This document shows, piece after piece, positions 25,908 to 35,372 of a stretch of DNA of 64,000 nt. The translations under genes and the position numbers were made by a program. Origin of the DNA: Bradyrhizobiaceae bacterium (GTDB lineage: Bacteria > Pseudomonadota > Alphaproteobacteria > Rhizobiales > Xanthobacteraceae); NCBI GenBank assembly GCA_020853885.1, contig JADYXZ010000020.1, forward strand, positions 442,707 through 506,706, written 5' to 3'. Within the stretch, counting starts at the first letter, position 1. Each line of letters starts with the position of its first letter. Below the pieces are notes generated by a model. It worked only from the letters and a program-made list of their open reading frames with translations. It did not search any database and was not told the DNA's origin.

Positions 25908-27638
25908 TCAGTTGCTGCCGTCCAAGAGGCGGCGGGCGATGACCTGCGCCTGAATTTCCGCGGCACCCTCGAAGATCGAGAGAATGCGGGCGTCGTTCAG
26001 GACGCGCGAGACAGGGTATTCGAGCGCGAAGCCGTTGCCGCCGTGGATCTGCACGGCGTTGTCGGCGGCGGCCCAGGCGACGCGCGCGGCGAGGAGCTTG
26101 GCCATGCCGGCCTCCATATCGCAACGGCGGCCGGAATCCTTCTCGCGCGCCGCGTGGTAGGTGAGCTGGCGGGCGATCGCGATCTCGACCGCCATCAGGG
26201 CGATCTTGTCGGCGACGCGCGGGAAGGAAATGATCGGCTTGCCAAACTGGTTTCGCTCGCGGGCGTAGCGCAGCGCGAGATCCATCGCCGACTGGGCGAC
26301 GCCGACGGCGCGGGCGGCGGTCTGGATGCGCGCGGATTCGAAGGTGCGCATCAGCTGCTTGAAGCCCTCCTTCTCGACGCCGCCGAGCAGGTTTTCGGCG
26401 GGCACTTCGAAGCCGTCGAAGGCGATCTCGTATTCCTTCATGCCGCGATAGCCGAGGACCTCGATCTCGGTGCCGGACATGCCGGCGGCGGGAAACGGAT
26501 CGGCGTCGGTGCCGCGCGGCTTTTCCGCGAGCAGCATGGAGAGTCCCCTGTAGCCGGGCTCGCTCGGATCGGTGCGGACGAGCAGCGTCATCAGGTCGGC
26601 GCGCACCGGATGCGTGATCCAGGTCTTGTTGCCGAAAACCTTGTAAACGTTTCCCTCGCGCACGGCGCGCGTACGCAGCGAAGCGAGGTCGGAGCCGGTG
26701 TTCGGCTCGGTGAACACGGCGGTCGGCAGCACTTCGCCGGAGGCGATCTTCGGCAGCCATTTTTCCTTCTGTGCGTCGGTGCCGCCCTGCAGGATGAGCT
26801 CGGCGGCGATCTCCGAACGCGTGCCGATGGAGCCGACGGCGATCCAGCCGCGCGACAGTTCCTCGGAGACGACGCACATCGATTCCTTGCCGAGCCCGAG
26901 ACCGCCATAGGCTTCGGGAATCGTCAGCGCGAATACGCCGAGGCCCGACATCTTCCGGATGATGTCGAGCGGCACGTATTCGTTGGCGAGGTGCCATTCG
27001 TGCGCGTGCGGCGCCACCTGCTCTTCGGAGAAGCGGCGCATCTCGGCGCGCATGGCTTCGAGCGTCTCGTCGAGGCCGCTGTCGCCGGCGATCGTGGCAC
27101 CGTCGCGGGCGACGATCAGCTCGATCAAGCGGGCGCGCGCTTCGGGGCTGGTGCCCGCCGCAATCGCCTGCCGGACTGCGGGCGTCCGGCGCGCGGCGAT
27201 GCGGTCCTCGCCGAGGCCGAGGGCTGCGAGCCGCACGATCTCGGTCTGGCTCATGGGAATGCCGCCGAAGATCTGCGCCAGATATTCGCCGATGCCGATC
27301 TGGATCAGCAGCGTCTCGATCTCGGTCAGGCGGCCGGCGGCCCGCAGCCGCTGGCCGTAGGCAGCAAGCTGGCGGATGCTTTCGGCGTAGGTCGCGAGCC
27401 AGGCGAGGCCGTGCACCGCGTGCTGGTCGGCATCGAGCCGGGTTGCCGACAACTCTCCGTCCCGGACGAGGCGCCCGCGCAGGGCCGCCGCGGCATCGGC
27501 CAGAACGGCGGCCGCTGCGGCCGCGCATTCGTCTGCAAGGTCAAGGACTTCTGTTCCGGATCGACCGGCAGGAGAGGACGCGCGGGACATCAAAGAAGAC
27601 TCGGGTTCGGTTGCGGCTGTCTGCGTGCGATGCACCAT
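25908..27638 (-). CDS. Acyl-CoA dehydrogenase family protein with long N-terminal extension
   Basis: FAD-dependent alpha,beta-desaturation of an acyl-CoA thioester, with electrons passed to ETF (etfBA lie downstream). The FAD/substrate core is clear: [128 protein letters not shown] and [21 protein letters not shown]. The protein is about 576 aa from the ATG at 27638, longer than the usual 380-400 because of about 170 extra N-terminal residues. An alternative start at 27590 gives 560 aa. The substrate is unknown. Confidence 0.88.
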   Translation of the reverse strand: MVHRTQTAATEPESSLMSRASSPAGRSGTEVLDLADECAAAAAAVLADAAAALRGRLVRDGELSATRLDADQHAVHGLAWLATYAESIRQLAAYGQRLRAAGRLTEIETLLIQIGIGEYLAQIFGGIPMSQTEIVRLAALGLGEDRIAARRTPAVRQAIAAGTSPEARARLIELIVARDGATIAGDSGLDETLEAMRAEMRRFSEEQVAPHAHEWHLANEYVPLDIIRKMSGLGVFALTIPEAYGGLGLGKESMCVVSEELSRGWIAVGSIGTRSEIAAELILQGGTDAQKEKWLPKIASGEVLPTAVFTEPNTGSDLASLRTRAVREGNVYKVFGNKTWITHPVRADLMTLLVRTDPSEPGYRGLSMLLAEKPRGTDADPFPAAGMSGTEIEVLGYRGMKEYEIAFDGFEVPAENLLGGVEKEGFKQLMRTFESARIQTAARAVGVAQSAMDLALRYARERNQFGKPIISFPRVADKIALMAVEIAIARQLTYHAAREKDSGRRCDMEAGMAKLLAARVAWAAADNAVQIHGGNGFALEYPVSRVLNDARILSIFEGAAEIQAQVIARRLLDGSN

Positions 27639-27780
27639 AGCAGGACGCCTCCGCATAACCACCCACTCATCCAATGTTAATCATTCCGGGATTCCATCCC
27701 AACAGGGGAACTATCTCGTGCAGGGACGCGCCCCGATGCCGCGGATGCGGCAGGTCGGGACGCGATTGCCGGAGGGCATG

Positions 27781-29808
27781 ATGCACATCGGGGGCCTCGG
27801 CGAGATCGTGTCGAGGATCGGCCGCCGCATTTCACTGATCGGTACGGCCGTTTCCGTGCGTGCGCGGGTTGCGGCGCTCGTGCTCATTCCCGTCATTGCG
27901 CTCGCCCTGATGGGCGCGGCCTACCTTGTCAGCGAGCGCGAGATCGACCGCGCATTTCAGAGCGTGCGCAACTCTTCGGCGCTCGCCGGCGCGAGCAACG
28001 ATTTCCGCATCGCGCTCGTCGACATGCGGGTGGCGGCGCAGCTGTTCGGGGCGCGGCCGAGCCACGCGCTGATCGACGATTTCAAGACCGCCTACGCCTC
28101 CGCCCAGGAGAGCCTCGACGTCATCGAACGCGCGGTGCGGACGGACAAGATCCATGTCGCTCAGTTGCGGGAGGGCCTGTCCGTCATCAAGGGCCGTTTC
28201 GACGCGCTCATTGCCGAACAGGAGATGCTCGGCCTGTCCGCGACCGGCGGCGTCGAGGGGGCGATGAGCGTCAGCGCCGCCGCGGTCGAACGCATCATCA
28301 ATCAGGATATGTCGTGGCTCGGCGAACTCGATGCGAAGAGCCTGCTCGGGTCGCTCCTGATGATGCGCCGCTATGAGGCGGAGTATCGGCTGTCCCGCAC
28401 GACCTATCTGCAGATCTGGTTCTTCAACGAGCACGAGAACTTCAAGACGATCCTGCAGCGGATCAGCGGCGACGAGACCGTCAAGAACGATCTCGGCGGA
28501 CAGGTGGGCGCCTACGTCGGCGCATTCCGCAAGTGGATCGAGATTTCCGACCGGACGCGGCCTTTGTTTGCGCTGATCGAGATCGACAGCAAGAACATGA
28601 TGCCGGTGTCCGACGAGATCATCGACTATGCGCGCGCGCAGGAAGGCGCGGCGATCGCCGCGCTGCACGCGTCGCAGGACCGGACGCGCTCGATCATCAT
28701 CTGGGCCGGCGCTGCGGCGCTGTTCGGAGGACTCGTGCTGAGCTGGCTCATCGGCCGCAGCATTTCGCAGCCGCTGACCGGGCTGGCCGCCGTGATGCGC
28801 CAGCTCGCCGAGGGAAACGTGGCGGCACAGATCCCGGCGGTCGATGCGCGGGACGAGATCGGCGCAATGGCGCGCGCGGTGGTCGTGTTTCGCGACAATG
28901 CGCGCGAGCGGGACCGGCTGGAAGCCGAGCAGTCGCAGACGGTGGCGGAGCGCGAGCGGCATTCGGCCGAGGTCGACCGGCTGGTGCGCGCATTCGCAGA
29001 GACCGCCGACGCGGGGCTTGCTTCGGTGCGCGAGGCCGCGCAGAGACTGGCGGAATCTGCCGATCGCCTCGGCGACACCGCAGGCCGGGTCGGCTCCGAG
29101 GCGGAGCGGGCGGGGCACGCGGCGAGCGCCGCTTCCTCCAACGTCTCGCAAGCAGCGGCGGCCGCGGAGCAGCTCTCCGGCTCGGTGTCGGAAGTCGCCA
29201 AGCAGACGTCGAACTCCAATGCCGTCGCGGGCCGCGCGGTCGCGGAGACGCGGCGCTCGGTGCAGATCATGGGGACGCTCGGCAACGCCGCAACGCGCAT
29301 CGGCGAAGTGATCGGGCTGATCCAGTCGATCGCCGGGCAGACCAACCTGCTTGCGCTCAATGCGACCATCGAAGCGGCGCGCGCGGGCGAAGCCGGGCGC
29401 GGCTTTGCCGTGGTGGCGCAGGAGGTCAAATCGCTTGCCGCGCAGACGGCGCGTGCGACCGAGGAGATCGCGCAGCAGATCGCCTCGATTCAGGAAGCGT
29501 CAGCGGACGCGGCCAAGACGATTGCGAACGTGAGCACCGTGATCGAGGAAATGTCGGGCATGGCCGCGTCGGTCGCATCGGCGGTGGAAGAGCAGACGAC
29601 CGCCGTCGTGCTGATCGCGCGCAACGTGGCGCTGGCATCGGATGACGCGGAAGCCGGCGCCAGCGCGATGCGTTCGGTGGAATCCGCGGCGTCGGGCGCG
29701 CTGAAGACGGCGGGCGACGTTGCCGGGCTGTCGACGCTTCTGCGCAACGAGGCGGAGCGGCTGGACGGCGCCATCCGCCAATTCCTGGCAGAGGTAAAAG
29801 CCGCCTGA
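27781..29808 (+). CDS. Methyl-accepting chemotaxis protein
   Basis: An inner-membrane chemoreceptor. TM1 ([21 protein letters not shown], about 24-44) is followed by a mostly helical periplasmic sensor of about 250 residues ([31 protein letters not shown]). TM2 ([22 protein letters not shown]) leads to HAMP ([40 protein letters not shown]) and a long cytosolic coiled coil with the signalling tip [52 protein letters not shown]. The start at 27781 has GGAGG five bases upstream; earlier in-frame starts overlap the divergent acyl-CoA dehydrogenase. The ligand is unknown. 675 aa. Confidence 0.93.
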   Translation: MHIGGLGEIVSRIGRRISLIGTAVSVRARVAALVLIPVIALALMGAAYLVSEREIDRAFQSVRNSSALAGASNDFRIALVDMRVAAQLFGARPSHALIDDFKTAYASAQESLDVIERAVRTDKIHVAQLREGLSVIKGRFDALIAEQEMLGLSATGGVEGAMSVSAAAVERIINQDMSWLGELDAKSLLGSLLMMRRYEAEYRLSRTTYLQIWFFNEHENFKTILQRISGDETVKNDLGGQVGAYVGAFRKWIEISDRTRPLFALIEIDSKNMMPVSDEIIDYARAQEGAAIAALHASQDRTRSIIIWAGAAALFGGLVLSWLIGRSISQPLTGLAAVMRQLAEGNVAAQIPAVDARDEIGAMARAVVVFRDNARERDRLEAEQSQTVAERERHSAEVDRLVRAFAETADAGLASVREAAQRLAESADRLGDTAGRVGSEAERAGHAASAASSNVSQAAAAAEQLSGSVSEVAKQTSNSNAVAGRAVAETRRSVQIMGTLGNAATRIGEVIGLIQSIAGQTNLLALNATIEAARAGEAGRGFAVVAQEVKSLAAQTARATEEIAQQIASIQEASADAAKTIANVSTVIEEMSGMAASVASAVEEQTTAVVLIARNVALASDDAEAGASAMRSVESAASGALKTAGDVAGLSTLLRNEAERLDGAIRQFLAEVKAA

Positions 29809-29903
29809 GTGGCCGCCGCATGCCGTGCATGCGATGCCACAGTTCCTTCCCAATTTCCGGTATGACACTCTGCCCTCCCGCGTCGGCGGCGGTCAGGAAT
29901 TGC

Positions 29904-30752
29904 ATGCAGAAGGCTTGGCGGATTGCGATCGGCGCGTTCGATCGCCTGAATGAGAACGAGGGCTGGGCGATCGCCAGTCACATCGCGCTGTCGGCGCTGA
30001 TGGCGCTGTTTCCGTTCCTGATCTTCGTCACGGCGGTGGCGGCGGCGCTGCTCGGCTCGCGCGAGCTCGCCGACGAGACGGCGCGCATTCTGCTCGAGGC
30101 CTGGCCCGAGCCGGTGGCGGCGCCGATCGCGGCCGAAATCCGCAACGTGATGCGGGGGCTGCGCGGCGACGTGCTGACCTTCGCGGTGGCGCTCGCGCTG
30201 TACTTCTCTTCCAGCGGCATCGAGAGCCTGCGGATCGGGCTCAACCGTGCCTACGGCGTTCGCGACCGGCGGCCGTGGTGGCTGCTGCGGCTGGAGTCGA
30301 TCGGCTATGTCATCATCGGGGCGGCCGCTCTGCTCGCGCTGTCGTTTCTCGTCGTGCTCTATCCGCTGATGTGGGCGAGCGCGATCCAGTACGTGCAGTG
30401 GCTCGCGCGCCTCGGCTATTTTCTCGACCTTGTCCGGATCGTCGCGGCCGCCGTCGTGCTCGTCGGCGCCCTCCTGGTTGCGCACTGGTGGCTGCCGGCG
30501 GGACGGCGAACGTTCTCGCAGATCTGGCCCGGCATTCTGGTGACGCTTGCGCTGTGGCTCGCCGCGGGCATCGTGTTCGGGCGCTACCTCGCGAATTTCG
30601 CTTATGCATACGTCACTTACTACGCGGGCCTCGCTTCGGTGATGGCCGCGCTCGTCTTTCTTTATCTGGTCGCGATGATCTTCATTTATGGCGCGGAAGT
30701 GAACGCGGCGATCACCCGTTCACGCAAAGCGGCAGTGCAGCAACAGACCTGA
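29904..30752 (+). CDS. YihY/BrkB-family membrane protein
   Basis: A six-TM inner-membrane protein of the YihY (formerly 'ribonuclease BN-like') family, role unsettled. Hallmarks are GWAIASHIALSALMALFPFLIFVTAVAAALLGS near the N-terminus, YFSSSGIESLRIGLNRAYGVRDRRPWW, WLPAGRRTFSQIWPGILVTLALWLAAGIVFGRYLANFAYAYVTYYAGLASVMAALVFLYLVAMIFIYGAEVNAAI. The ATG at 29904 has AGGAA six bases upstream and gives 282 aa. It follows the chemoreceptor gene by 95 nt. Confidence 0.9.
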   Translation: MQKAWRIAIGAFDRLNENEGWAIASHIALSALMALFPFLIFVTAVAAALLGSRELADETARILLEAWPEPVAAPIAAEIRNVMRGLRGDVLTFAVALALYFSSSGIESLRIGLNRAYGVRDRRPWWLLRLESIGYVIIGAAALLALSFLVVLYPLMWASAIQYVQWLARLGYFLDLVRIVAAAVVLVGALLVAHWWLPAGRRTFSQIWPGILVTLALWLAAGIVFGRYLANFAYAYVTYYAGLASVMAALVFLYLVAMIFIYGAEVNAAITRSRKAAVQQQT

Positions 30753-30912
30753 ATCGCTGCGGAATACCTGCAAGAATGTCATCGGCACGGCTGCGGGGTT
30801 GCGCTATTCTGAAAAGCGCGCATGACGGCGCTGATTCGTGCCGGTCGGCCCGAACAGAATCGGCAGGCGCTCCGCGAGGTAGAGCTCATCAAAGTTCAGG
30901 AGGAATGGAATC

Positions 30913-31164
30913 ATGGCGATTGAAAGCCTGATCATCTTGCTCATCGTGGGTGCGATCGCCGGCTGGCTCGCCGGCGTGATCATGAAGGGTTACGGGTTCG
31001 GTCTGATCGGCAACATCGCAGTCGGCATCGTCGGCGCCTTCGTCGGCGGATGGCTGCTGCGGAGCATTGGCGTTTATATCGGCGGCAACATCATCGGCGA
31101 TATCATCAATGCGACGATCGGCGCGATCATCCTGCTGTTCGTGATCGGCCTGGTGAAGCGCTGA
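30913..31164 (+). CDS. GlsB/YeaQ/YmgE-family stress-response membrane protein
   Basis: An 83-aa Gly-rich membrane protein (transglycosylase-associated family) with three hydrophobic helices: LIILLIVGAIAGWLAGVIM, FGLIGNIAVGIVGAFVGGWLL and ATIGAIILLFVIGLVKR. The signature GAIAGWLAGVIMKGYGFGLIGNIAVGIVGA is clear. A strong AGGAGG precedes the ATG at 30913. A perfect 9-bp hairpin terminator follows ten bases after the stop, so it is likely a single-gene transcript. Stress induction is known for homologues, not shown here. Confidence 0.92.
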   Translation: MAIESLIILLIVGAIAGWLAGVIMKGYGFGLIGNIAVGIVGAFVGGWLLRSIGVYIGGNIIGDIINATIGAIILLFVIGLVKR

Positions 31165-31173
31165 ACGAATTTG

Positions 31174-31204
31174 CGGCCGGGCGCTGATGTGCCCGGCCGT
31201 TTCC
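31174..31204 (+). terminator. Intrinsic terminator after the GlsB-like gene
   Basis: CGGCCGGGC (31174-31182), 8-nt loop, GCCCGGCCG (31191-31199), then TTTCCT. Perfect 9-bp GC stem starting 10 nt after the stop codon. Confidence 0.75.
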
Positions 31205-31247
31205 TGTACGCGCGTCGCGCGCGGCCGCATCGCGGCGAGAATTTCGA

Positions 31248-32195
31248 GTGCAGCAAATCCTCCACATCGCCGACATTGTCCTCCCCGTCTTCGGGGTGAT
31301 CGCGTTCGGCTATGTGTGCGCGTGGACCGGCCTGCTGCGCGAGCGCGTGGCGGAAGGCGTCTCCGATTATGTCTATACGATCGCGATTCCGCTGCTGATC
31401 TTCCGCACGCTGTCGGAGGCGAAGCTGCCGGAGGTTTCGCCGTGGGGTTACTGGGGCGTCTATTTCGCGGGGGCGGCGGTCTCCTGGACGCTGGCGCAGA
31501 CGATCTCGCTTTTCGTGTTCCGGCGCGACAGGCGCGAGGCGATCGTGCATGGGCTCACGTCCGCGCAATCGAACATCGTGCTGGTCGGCATTCCGCTGGT
31601 GCTCGCGGCCGTCGGCGAGGCGGGCGCGGTGCCGCTCTTCCTGCTCGTCGCCGTCAATCTGCCGATCGTGATGGCGGTGGCGTCGCTGATGATGGAGGCG
31701 ACGGGCGCGGGGCTGTCGCGCGCATCGCTGTTCCGGCTCGTGCGTACGCTTGCGACCAATCTCATCCTGATCGGCTTTGCCGCCGGGCTCGCCGCGCAGT
31801 TCCTCGGCATCCGCGCGTCGGGGCCGCCGAAAGCGGTGATCGACCTGATCGCGCAGTCGTCGGTGCCGTGCGCGCTGTTCGCGATGGGGCTCGCGCTGCG
31901 GCGCTACGGCGTGTTCGGCGACATCTCGATGACTTCGGTGGTCACGGCGCTCAAGTTGTTCGTGCACCCGCTCGTGGTGTGGCTGCTCGCCACCTTCGTC
32001 GTGCCGCTGCCGCCGGTGTTTGCCGCGGTCGCCGTGCTGTTTGCGTCGATGCCGTGCGGGATCAACGCGTATCTCCTGGCCGAGCGCTATCAGACCGGCG
32101 TTGCCGCGGCGGCGGGCGCAGTCTCGCTGTCGACCACGCTCTCGGTGCTGTCGATCTCGTTCTGGCTGTGGATGATCGGCGTGGGCGTCGGCTAG
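31248..32195 (+). CDS. AEC-family transporter
   Basis: A ten-TM inner-membrane carrier of the auxin-efflux-carrier family, whose bacterial members often move organic acids such as malate or malonate. Visible are LPVFGVIAFGYVCAWTGLL, YTIAIPLLIFRTLSEAKLPE, HGLTSAQSNIVLVGIPLVLAAVGEAG, LATNLILIGFAAGLAAQF and the C-terminal VFAAVAVLFASMPCGINAYLLAERYQTGVAAAAGAVSLSTTLSVLSISFWLWMI. Translation begins at a GTG (31248). 315 aa, normal. No neighbour suggests a substrate. It is convergent with gluQRS across an intergenic repeat. Confidence 0.88.
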   Translation: MQQILHIADIVLPVFGVIAFGYVCAWTGLLRERVAEGVSDYVYTIAIPLLIFRTLSEAKLPEVSPWGYWGVYFAGAAVSWTLAQTISLFVFRRDRREAIVHGLTSAQSNIVLVGIPLVLAAVGEAGAVPLFLLVAVNLPIVMAVASLMMEATGAGLSRASLFRLVRTLATNLILIGFAAGLAAQFLGIRASGPPKAVIDLIAQSSVPCALFAMGLALRRYGVFGDISMTSVVTALKLFVHPLVVWLLATFVVPLPPVFAAVAVLFASMPCGINAYLLAERYQTGVAAAAGAVSLSTTLSVLSISFWLWMIGVGVG

Positions 32196-32213
32196 AGCCC
32201 GCTCTCGCGCGCT

Positions 32214-32293
32214 GTCATTGCGAGCGAAGCGAAGCAATCTAGGGCCGTCGCCTGTTCGCTGGATCGCTTCGTCGCTGCGCTCCTCGCGATGAC
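32214..32293. repeat. GTCATTGCGAG intergenic repeat, copy 1
   Basis: Ends GTCATTGCGAGCGAAGC...GCGCTCCTCGCGATGAC are inverted repeats, with GAAGCAATCTAG / CTGGATCGCTTC inside. This is an imperfect palindrome related to copies at 35263-35358 and 62546-62656. It lies between two convergent genes. Confidence 0.75.
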
Positions 32294-32299
32294 GCCGTA

Positions 32300-33160
32300 T
32301 CAGAGCCCAACGGTGTGCCGTACATCGGTCGGCGTCCAGCCGGCGGCGCGCAGGTCACGCAGCGTCGTCGCCGGGTCGCGCTTGGCGAGCTTCTTTCCCT
32401 CGGCATCGAGCACGAGCCGGTGGTGATGATAGACCGGCGCGGGCAGGCCGAGCAGTTCCTGCAGGAGCCGGTGCACGGCGGTCGATTCGTAGAGATCTTT
32501 GCCGCGCACGACATGGGTGACGCCCTGCAAGGCGTCGTCGAGCACGACGGCGAGGTGATAGCTCGCCGGCATCTCCTTGCGGCCGAGAATGACGTCGCCC
32601 CAGCGTTCGGGCTTTGCTTCTGCCTCGCGACTCTCGCCGCCGCCGGTTTCGGTCCAAACGAGCGGGCGGCCGATCCGGACAAGCGCCGCCTGCATGTCGA
32701 GGCGCAAGGCGAAGGGCTCCGCCGCGCGGCGGCGCGTGCGTTTGTCAGCAGACAGGCTCTTTGCATTGCCGGGATAGAGCGGCGCGCCGTCGGGGTCCTT
32801 GGGCCAGGGCGTGCCGGTTTCGGCTTCACGCGCGGCGATCAGGCGGGCGATCTCGGCGCGGCTTTCGAACGCCGGATAGACGAGGCCGTCCGCTTCGAGC
32901 CGATCGAGTGCCTTGCGGTACTCGTCGAAATGCTCGGATTGGCGGCGCACCGGCTGTTCCCATTCGATCCCGAGCCATGCCAAATCTTCATAGATCGCCG
33001 CCTCGAATTCCGGCCGGCAGCGCGCCGGATCGATGTCCTCGATGCGCAGGAGCAGGCGCCCGCCGGCCGCCTTCGCCATGTCGGCATTGAGCAGCGCCGA
33101 CAGCGCATGGCCGAGATGCAGGTAGCCGTTGGGCGAGGGGGCGAAGCGGAAGACGGGCAT
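32300..33160 (-). CDS. gluQ: Glutamyl-Q tRNA(Asp) synthetase
   Basis: Attaches glutamate to the queuosine base of tRNA(Asp); it is a truncated glutamyl-tRNA synthetase lacking the anticodon-binding domain. Class-I motifs are FAPSPNGYLHLGHALSALLN (HIGH-type) and the degenerate KMSKS loop KKLAKRD. LLRIEDIDPARCRPEFEAAIYEDLAWLGIEW and GVTHVVRGKDLYESTAVHRLLQELLG are typical. The zinc ligands of the E. coli enzyme are missing: the YxCxCTR-type motif reads YPAFESR and the second part reads YPGNAK. 286 aa, normal. Confidence 0.92.
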   Translation of the reverse strand: MPVFRFAPSPNGYLHLGHALSALLNADMAKAAGGRLLLRIEDIDPARCRPEFEAAIYEDLAWLGIEWEQPVRRQSEHFDEYRKALDRLEADGLVYPAFESRAEIARLIAAREAETGTPWPKDPDGAPLYPGNAKSLSADKRTRRRAAEPFALRLDMQAALVRIGRPLVWTETGGGESREAEAKPERWGDVILGRKEMPASYHLAVVLDDALQGVTHVVRGKDLYESTAVHRLLQELLGLPAPVYHHHRLVLDAEGKKLAKRDPATTLRDLRAAGWTPTDVRHTVGL

Positions 33161-33232
33161 TCGGGTGGGCCGGATTTCGCCGCAGCTTTATGGATTGCCG
33201 CTGCGCCGCCCGCAATGCATAGGAACGACCCG

Positions 33233-33889
33233 ATGCGCACCCATCTCGAAACCGAGGCAGACCTTGCCCTCGCGCTGGCGCGGCTGGTCGAACGCGATCC
33301 GCGTATCGCCGACCTTGTGGCGGTTGGCGGGCCGCCGCCCTTGCGGCGGCGTCCGGGCGGGTTCGCGGGGCTCGTCTCGATCGTCTGCTCGCAGCAGCTT
33401 TCCACGGCGAGTGCCGCGGCGATCTGGAAGCGGCTGGAGGCCGCATTCGACCCGTTCGATCATCATGCGATCCTTTCGGCGCGCACGCCGAAGCTGCAGC
33501 GCGCGGGGCTGTCGATGCCGAAGATCCGAACCTTCCGCGAGGTGGCGCGGGCGGTGCGCGACGGCGCGATCGATCTCGACGCGCTCGGCGGGATGCCGGC
33601 GGACGAAGCGCACGCTTCGCTCGTCTCGATCAAGGGCATCGGGCCGTGGACGGCCGACATCTATCTCCTGTTCTGCATCGGCCATGCCGACGCGTTTCCG
33701 GCCGGCGATCTCGCCTTGCAGGAGGCGGCGCGGATCGGCTTCAAGAAGCGCAAGCGGCCCGAGGCGAAGCAGCTCGTCAGGCTCGCGGAAGCCTGGCGGC
33801 CCTATCGCGGCGTGGCGGCGTGCGTGCTGTGGTCCTATTATCGCGCGGTCAAGTGGCGCGACGCCGTGCCCATCCAACAATCAGCCTGA
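33233..33889 (+). CDS. HhH-GPD DNA-3-methyladenine glycosylase (AlkA-like)
   Basis: Base-excision glycosylase removing alkylated purines. The 218-aa protein lacks the N-terminal domain of E. coli AlkA and looks like the shorter DNA glycosylase II type. The core is GLVSIVCSQQLSTASAAAIWKRLEAAF, the helix-hairpin-helix SIKGIGPWTADIYLLFCIG and the catalytic Asp159 in AFPAGDLALQEA, then LAEAWRPYRGVAACVLWSYYR. The start at 33233 (MRTHLETEADLAL) has AGGA eight bases upstream; an ATG at 33215 is possible. It is divergent from gluQRS and is followed 11 nt later by the esterase gene. Confidence 0.9.
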   Translation: MRTHLETEADLALALARLVERDPRIADLVAVGGPPPLRRRPGGFAGLVSIVCSQQLSTASAAAIWKRLEAAFDPFDHHAILSARTPKLQRAGLSMPKIRTFREVARAVRDGAIDLDALGGMPADEAHASLVSIKGIGPWTADIYLLFCIGHADAFPAGDLALQEAARIGFKKRKRPEAKQLVRLAEAWRPYRGVAACVLWSYYRAVKWRDAVPIQQSA

Positions 33890-33900
33890 AGGAAAGAAAC

Positions 33901-34578
33901 ATGGCCGTTGCACTCGACGGGCCGCGTCTCGCACCGCGTTCGGGAAAAGCCAGGCAGCTCGTCGTGTTCCTGCACGGCTACGGCGCCGACGGCAATGATC
34001 TCATCGCGCTCGGGCAGGAGTGGCAATCGCTGCTGCCCGATGCGGCGTTCGTTTCGCCGCACGCGCCGGAGCCGTGCCCCGGCGCGCCGATGGGCCGGCA
34101 ATGGTTCGAGCTCACGTTCCGCGATCCGGACGAGCGCTGGCGCGGCGTCAACCAGGCGCGGCCGCTGCTCGATGCGTTTCTCGACGCGGAACTCGCGCGT
34201 CACGGGTTGCCGGGGGAGGCGCTGGCGCTGGTCGGGTTCAGCCAGGGCACGATGATGTCGCTGCACACGGGGCTGCGCCGCGCCACGGCGCCGGCGGCGA
34301 TCGTCGGCTATTCCGGCCTCTACGTGACGCCGGAAGAGGAGGGCGGCCCGGAGCGCGCGCAGGCCGAGATCCGCGTCCGCCCGCCGATCCTGCTCGTGCA
34401 TGGAACCGAGGACAATCTCATTCCGGTGCAGGGCCTGTTCGTTTCCGCGCAATTACTGGCCATGGCAGAAGTGCCCGTGGAATGGCACTTATCGCCCGGC
34501 ATCGGGCACGGGATCGACGGCGAGGGGCTGCGCCACGGGGGCCTGTTCCTGGACCGCGCATTTGCGCGCCGCCGGTGA
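33901..34578 (+). CDS. Alpha/beta-hydrolase, phospholipase/carboxylesterase family
   Basis: A cytosolic serine hydrolase (predicted carboxylesterase or lysophospholipase-like). Motifs are LVVFLHGYGADGNDLIALGQEW (oxyanion region), nucleophile Ser114 in LVGFSQGTMMSLH, Asp in ILLVHGTEDNLIP and His in SPGIGHGIDGEGL, a complete triad. 225 aa is the family length. It lies 11 nt after the glycosylase gene in the same direction and is probably co-transcribed. The natural substrate is unknown. Confidence 0.9.
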   Translation: MAVALDGPRLAPRSGKARQLVVFLHGYGADGNDLIALGQEWQSLLPDAAFVSPHAPEPCPGAPMGRQWFELTFRDPDERWRGVNQARPLLDAFLDAELARHGLPGEALALVGFSQGTMMSLHTGLRRATAPAAIVGYSGLYVTPEEEGGPERAQAEIRVRPPILLVHGTEDNLIPVQGLFVSAQLLAMAEVPVEWHLSPGIGHGIDGEGLRHGGLFLDRAFARRR

Positions 34579-34699
34579 GACAAGCGGTGCGCTTCACAAG
34601 ACCGACATGCACCCGATATAGTACCGGCAACAAGAATCCACCGGAGGCGCGGGCGTTTCCCTCTCCCCGAATTGCCAACGGCGGTTCAGGGAGTCGTTC

Positions 34700-35257
34700 G
34701 TGAATGCAATTGTATCATCCGGGGGCTGGCCGGCGCTGGTACTGAATGCCGATTACCGGCCGCTGAGCTATTACCCGCTGTCGATCTGGTCGTGGCAGGA
34801 CGCGATCAAGGCTGTCTTTCTCGATCGCGTGAACATCGTCGCGCTCTACGACAAGGCGGTGCACAGCCCGAGCATCGAGATCAAGCTGCCGAGTGTGGTC
34901 TCGCTGAAGACCTATGTGCGGCCGGCGAAGCATCCGGCCTTCACGCGGTTCAACGTTTTCCTGCGCGACCGTTTCTCCTGCCAGTATTGCGGCTCGAGGC
35001 AGGACCTCACGTTCGATCACCTCGTGCCGCGCTCGCTCGGCGGGCAGACCACGTGGGAGAACGTCGTCGCCGCCTGCTCCGAATGCAATCTCCGCAAGGG
35101 CGGAATGACGCCGCGGCAGGCCGGCATGTGGCCGGCGCAGATGCCGTTCCAGCCGACGGTGAACGACCTGCACCGCAACGGCCGGCTGTTCCCGCCGAAC
35201 TACCTGCACGAGAGCTGGCTCGACTATCTCTACTGGGATACGGAGCTGGATCCGTAA
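34700..35257 (+). CDS. HNH-family endonuclease
   Basis: A 185-aa protein of the widespread alphaproteobacterial HNH type. It starts at GTG 34700 with MNAIVSSGGWPALVLNADYRPLSYYPLSIWSWQDAIKAVFLDRV, and the HNH zinc finger is FSCQYCGSRQDLTFDHLVPRSLGGQTTWENVVAACSECNLRKGG. Two CxxC pairs surround the DH dyad and the final Asn. Host-like GC content and lack of mobile genes argue for a resident gene, perhaps in DNA repair, though function is not established. It is followed by an intergenic repeat and a convergent alcohol dehydrogenase gene. Confidence 0.9.
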   Translation: MNAIVSSGGWPALVLNADYRPLSYYPLSIWSWQDAIKAVFLDRVNIVALYDKAVHSPSIEIKLPSVVSLKTYVRPAKHPAFTRFNVFLRDRFSCQYCGSRQDLTFDHLVPRSLGGQTTWENVVAACSECNLRKGGMTPRQAGMWPAQMPFQPTVNDLHRNGRLFPPNYLHESWLDYLYWDTELDP

Positions 35258-35262
35258 TCCTC

Positions 35263-35358
35263 CGTCATTGCGAGGCGGCGAAGCCGCCGAAGCAATCCAG
35301 ACGGCACACAAAAATCTGGATTGCTTCGCCCTTCGCTGCGCTCGGGCTCGCAATGACG
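35263..35358. repeat. GTCATTGCGAG intergenic repeat, copy 2
   Basis: CGTCATTGCGAGGCGGCGAA at the left and CTCGGGCTCGCAATGACG at the right are inverted; AAGCAATCCAG / CTGGATTGCTT arms lie inside. It sits between convergent stops, where it could form a long hairpin in either transcript. Confidence 0.8.
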
Positions 35359-35372
35359 GGCGGGATCACATT

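Noticed and set aside
25881-27680. 599-codon frame antisense to the acyl-CoA dehydrogenase
   Set aside because: Fully shadowed by a well-supported enzyme and lacking any recognisable motif.
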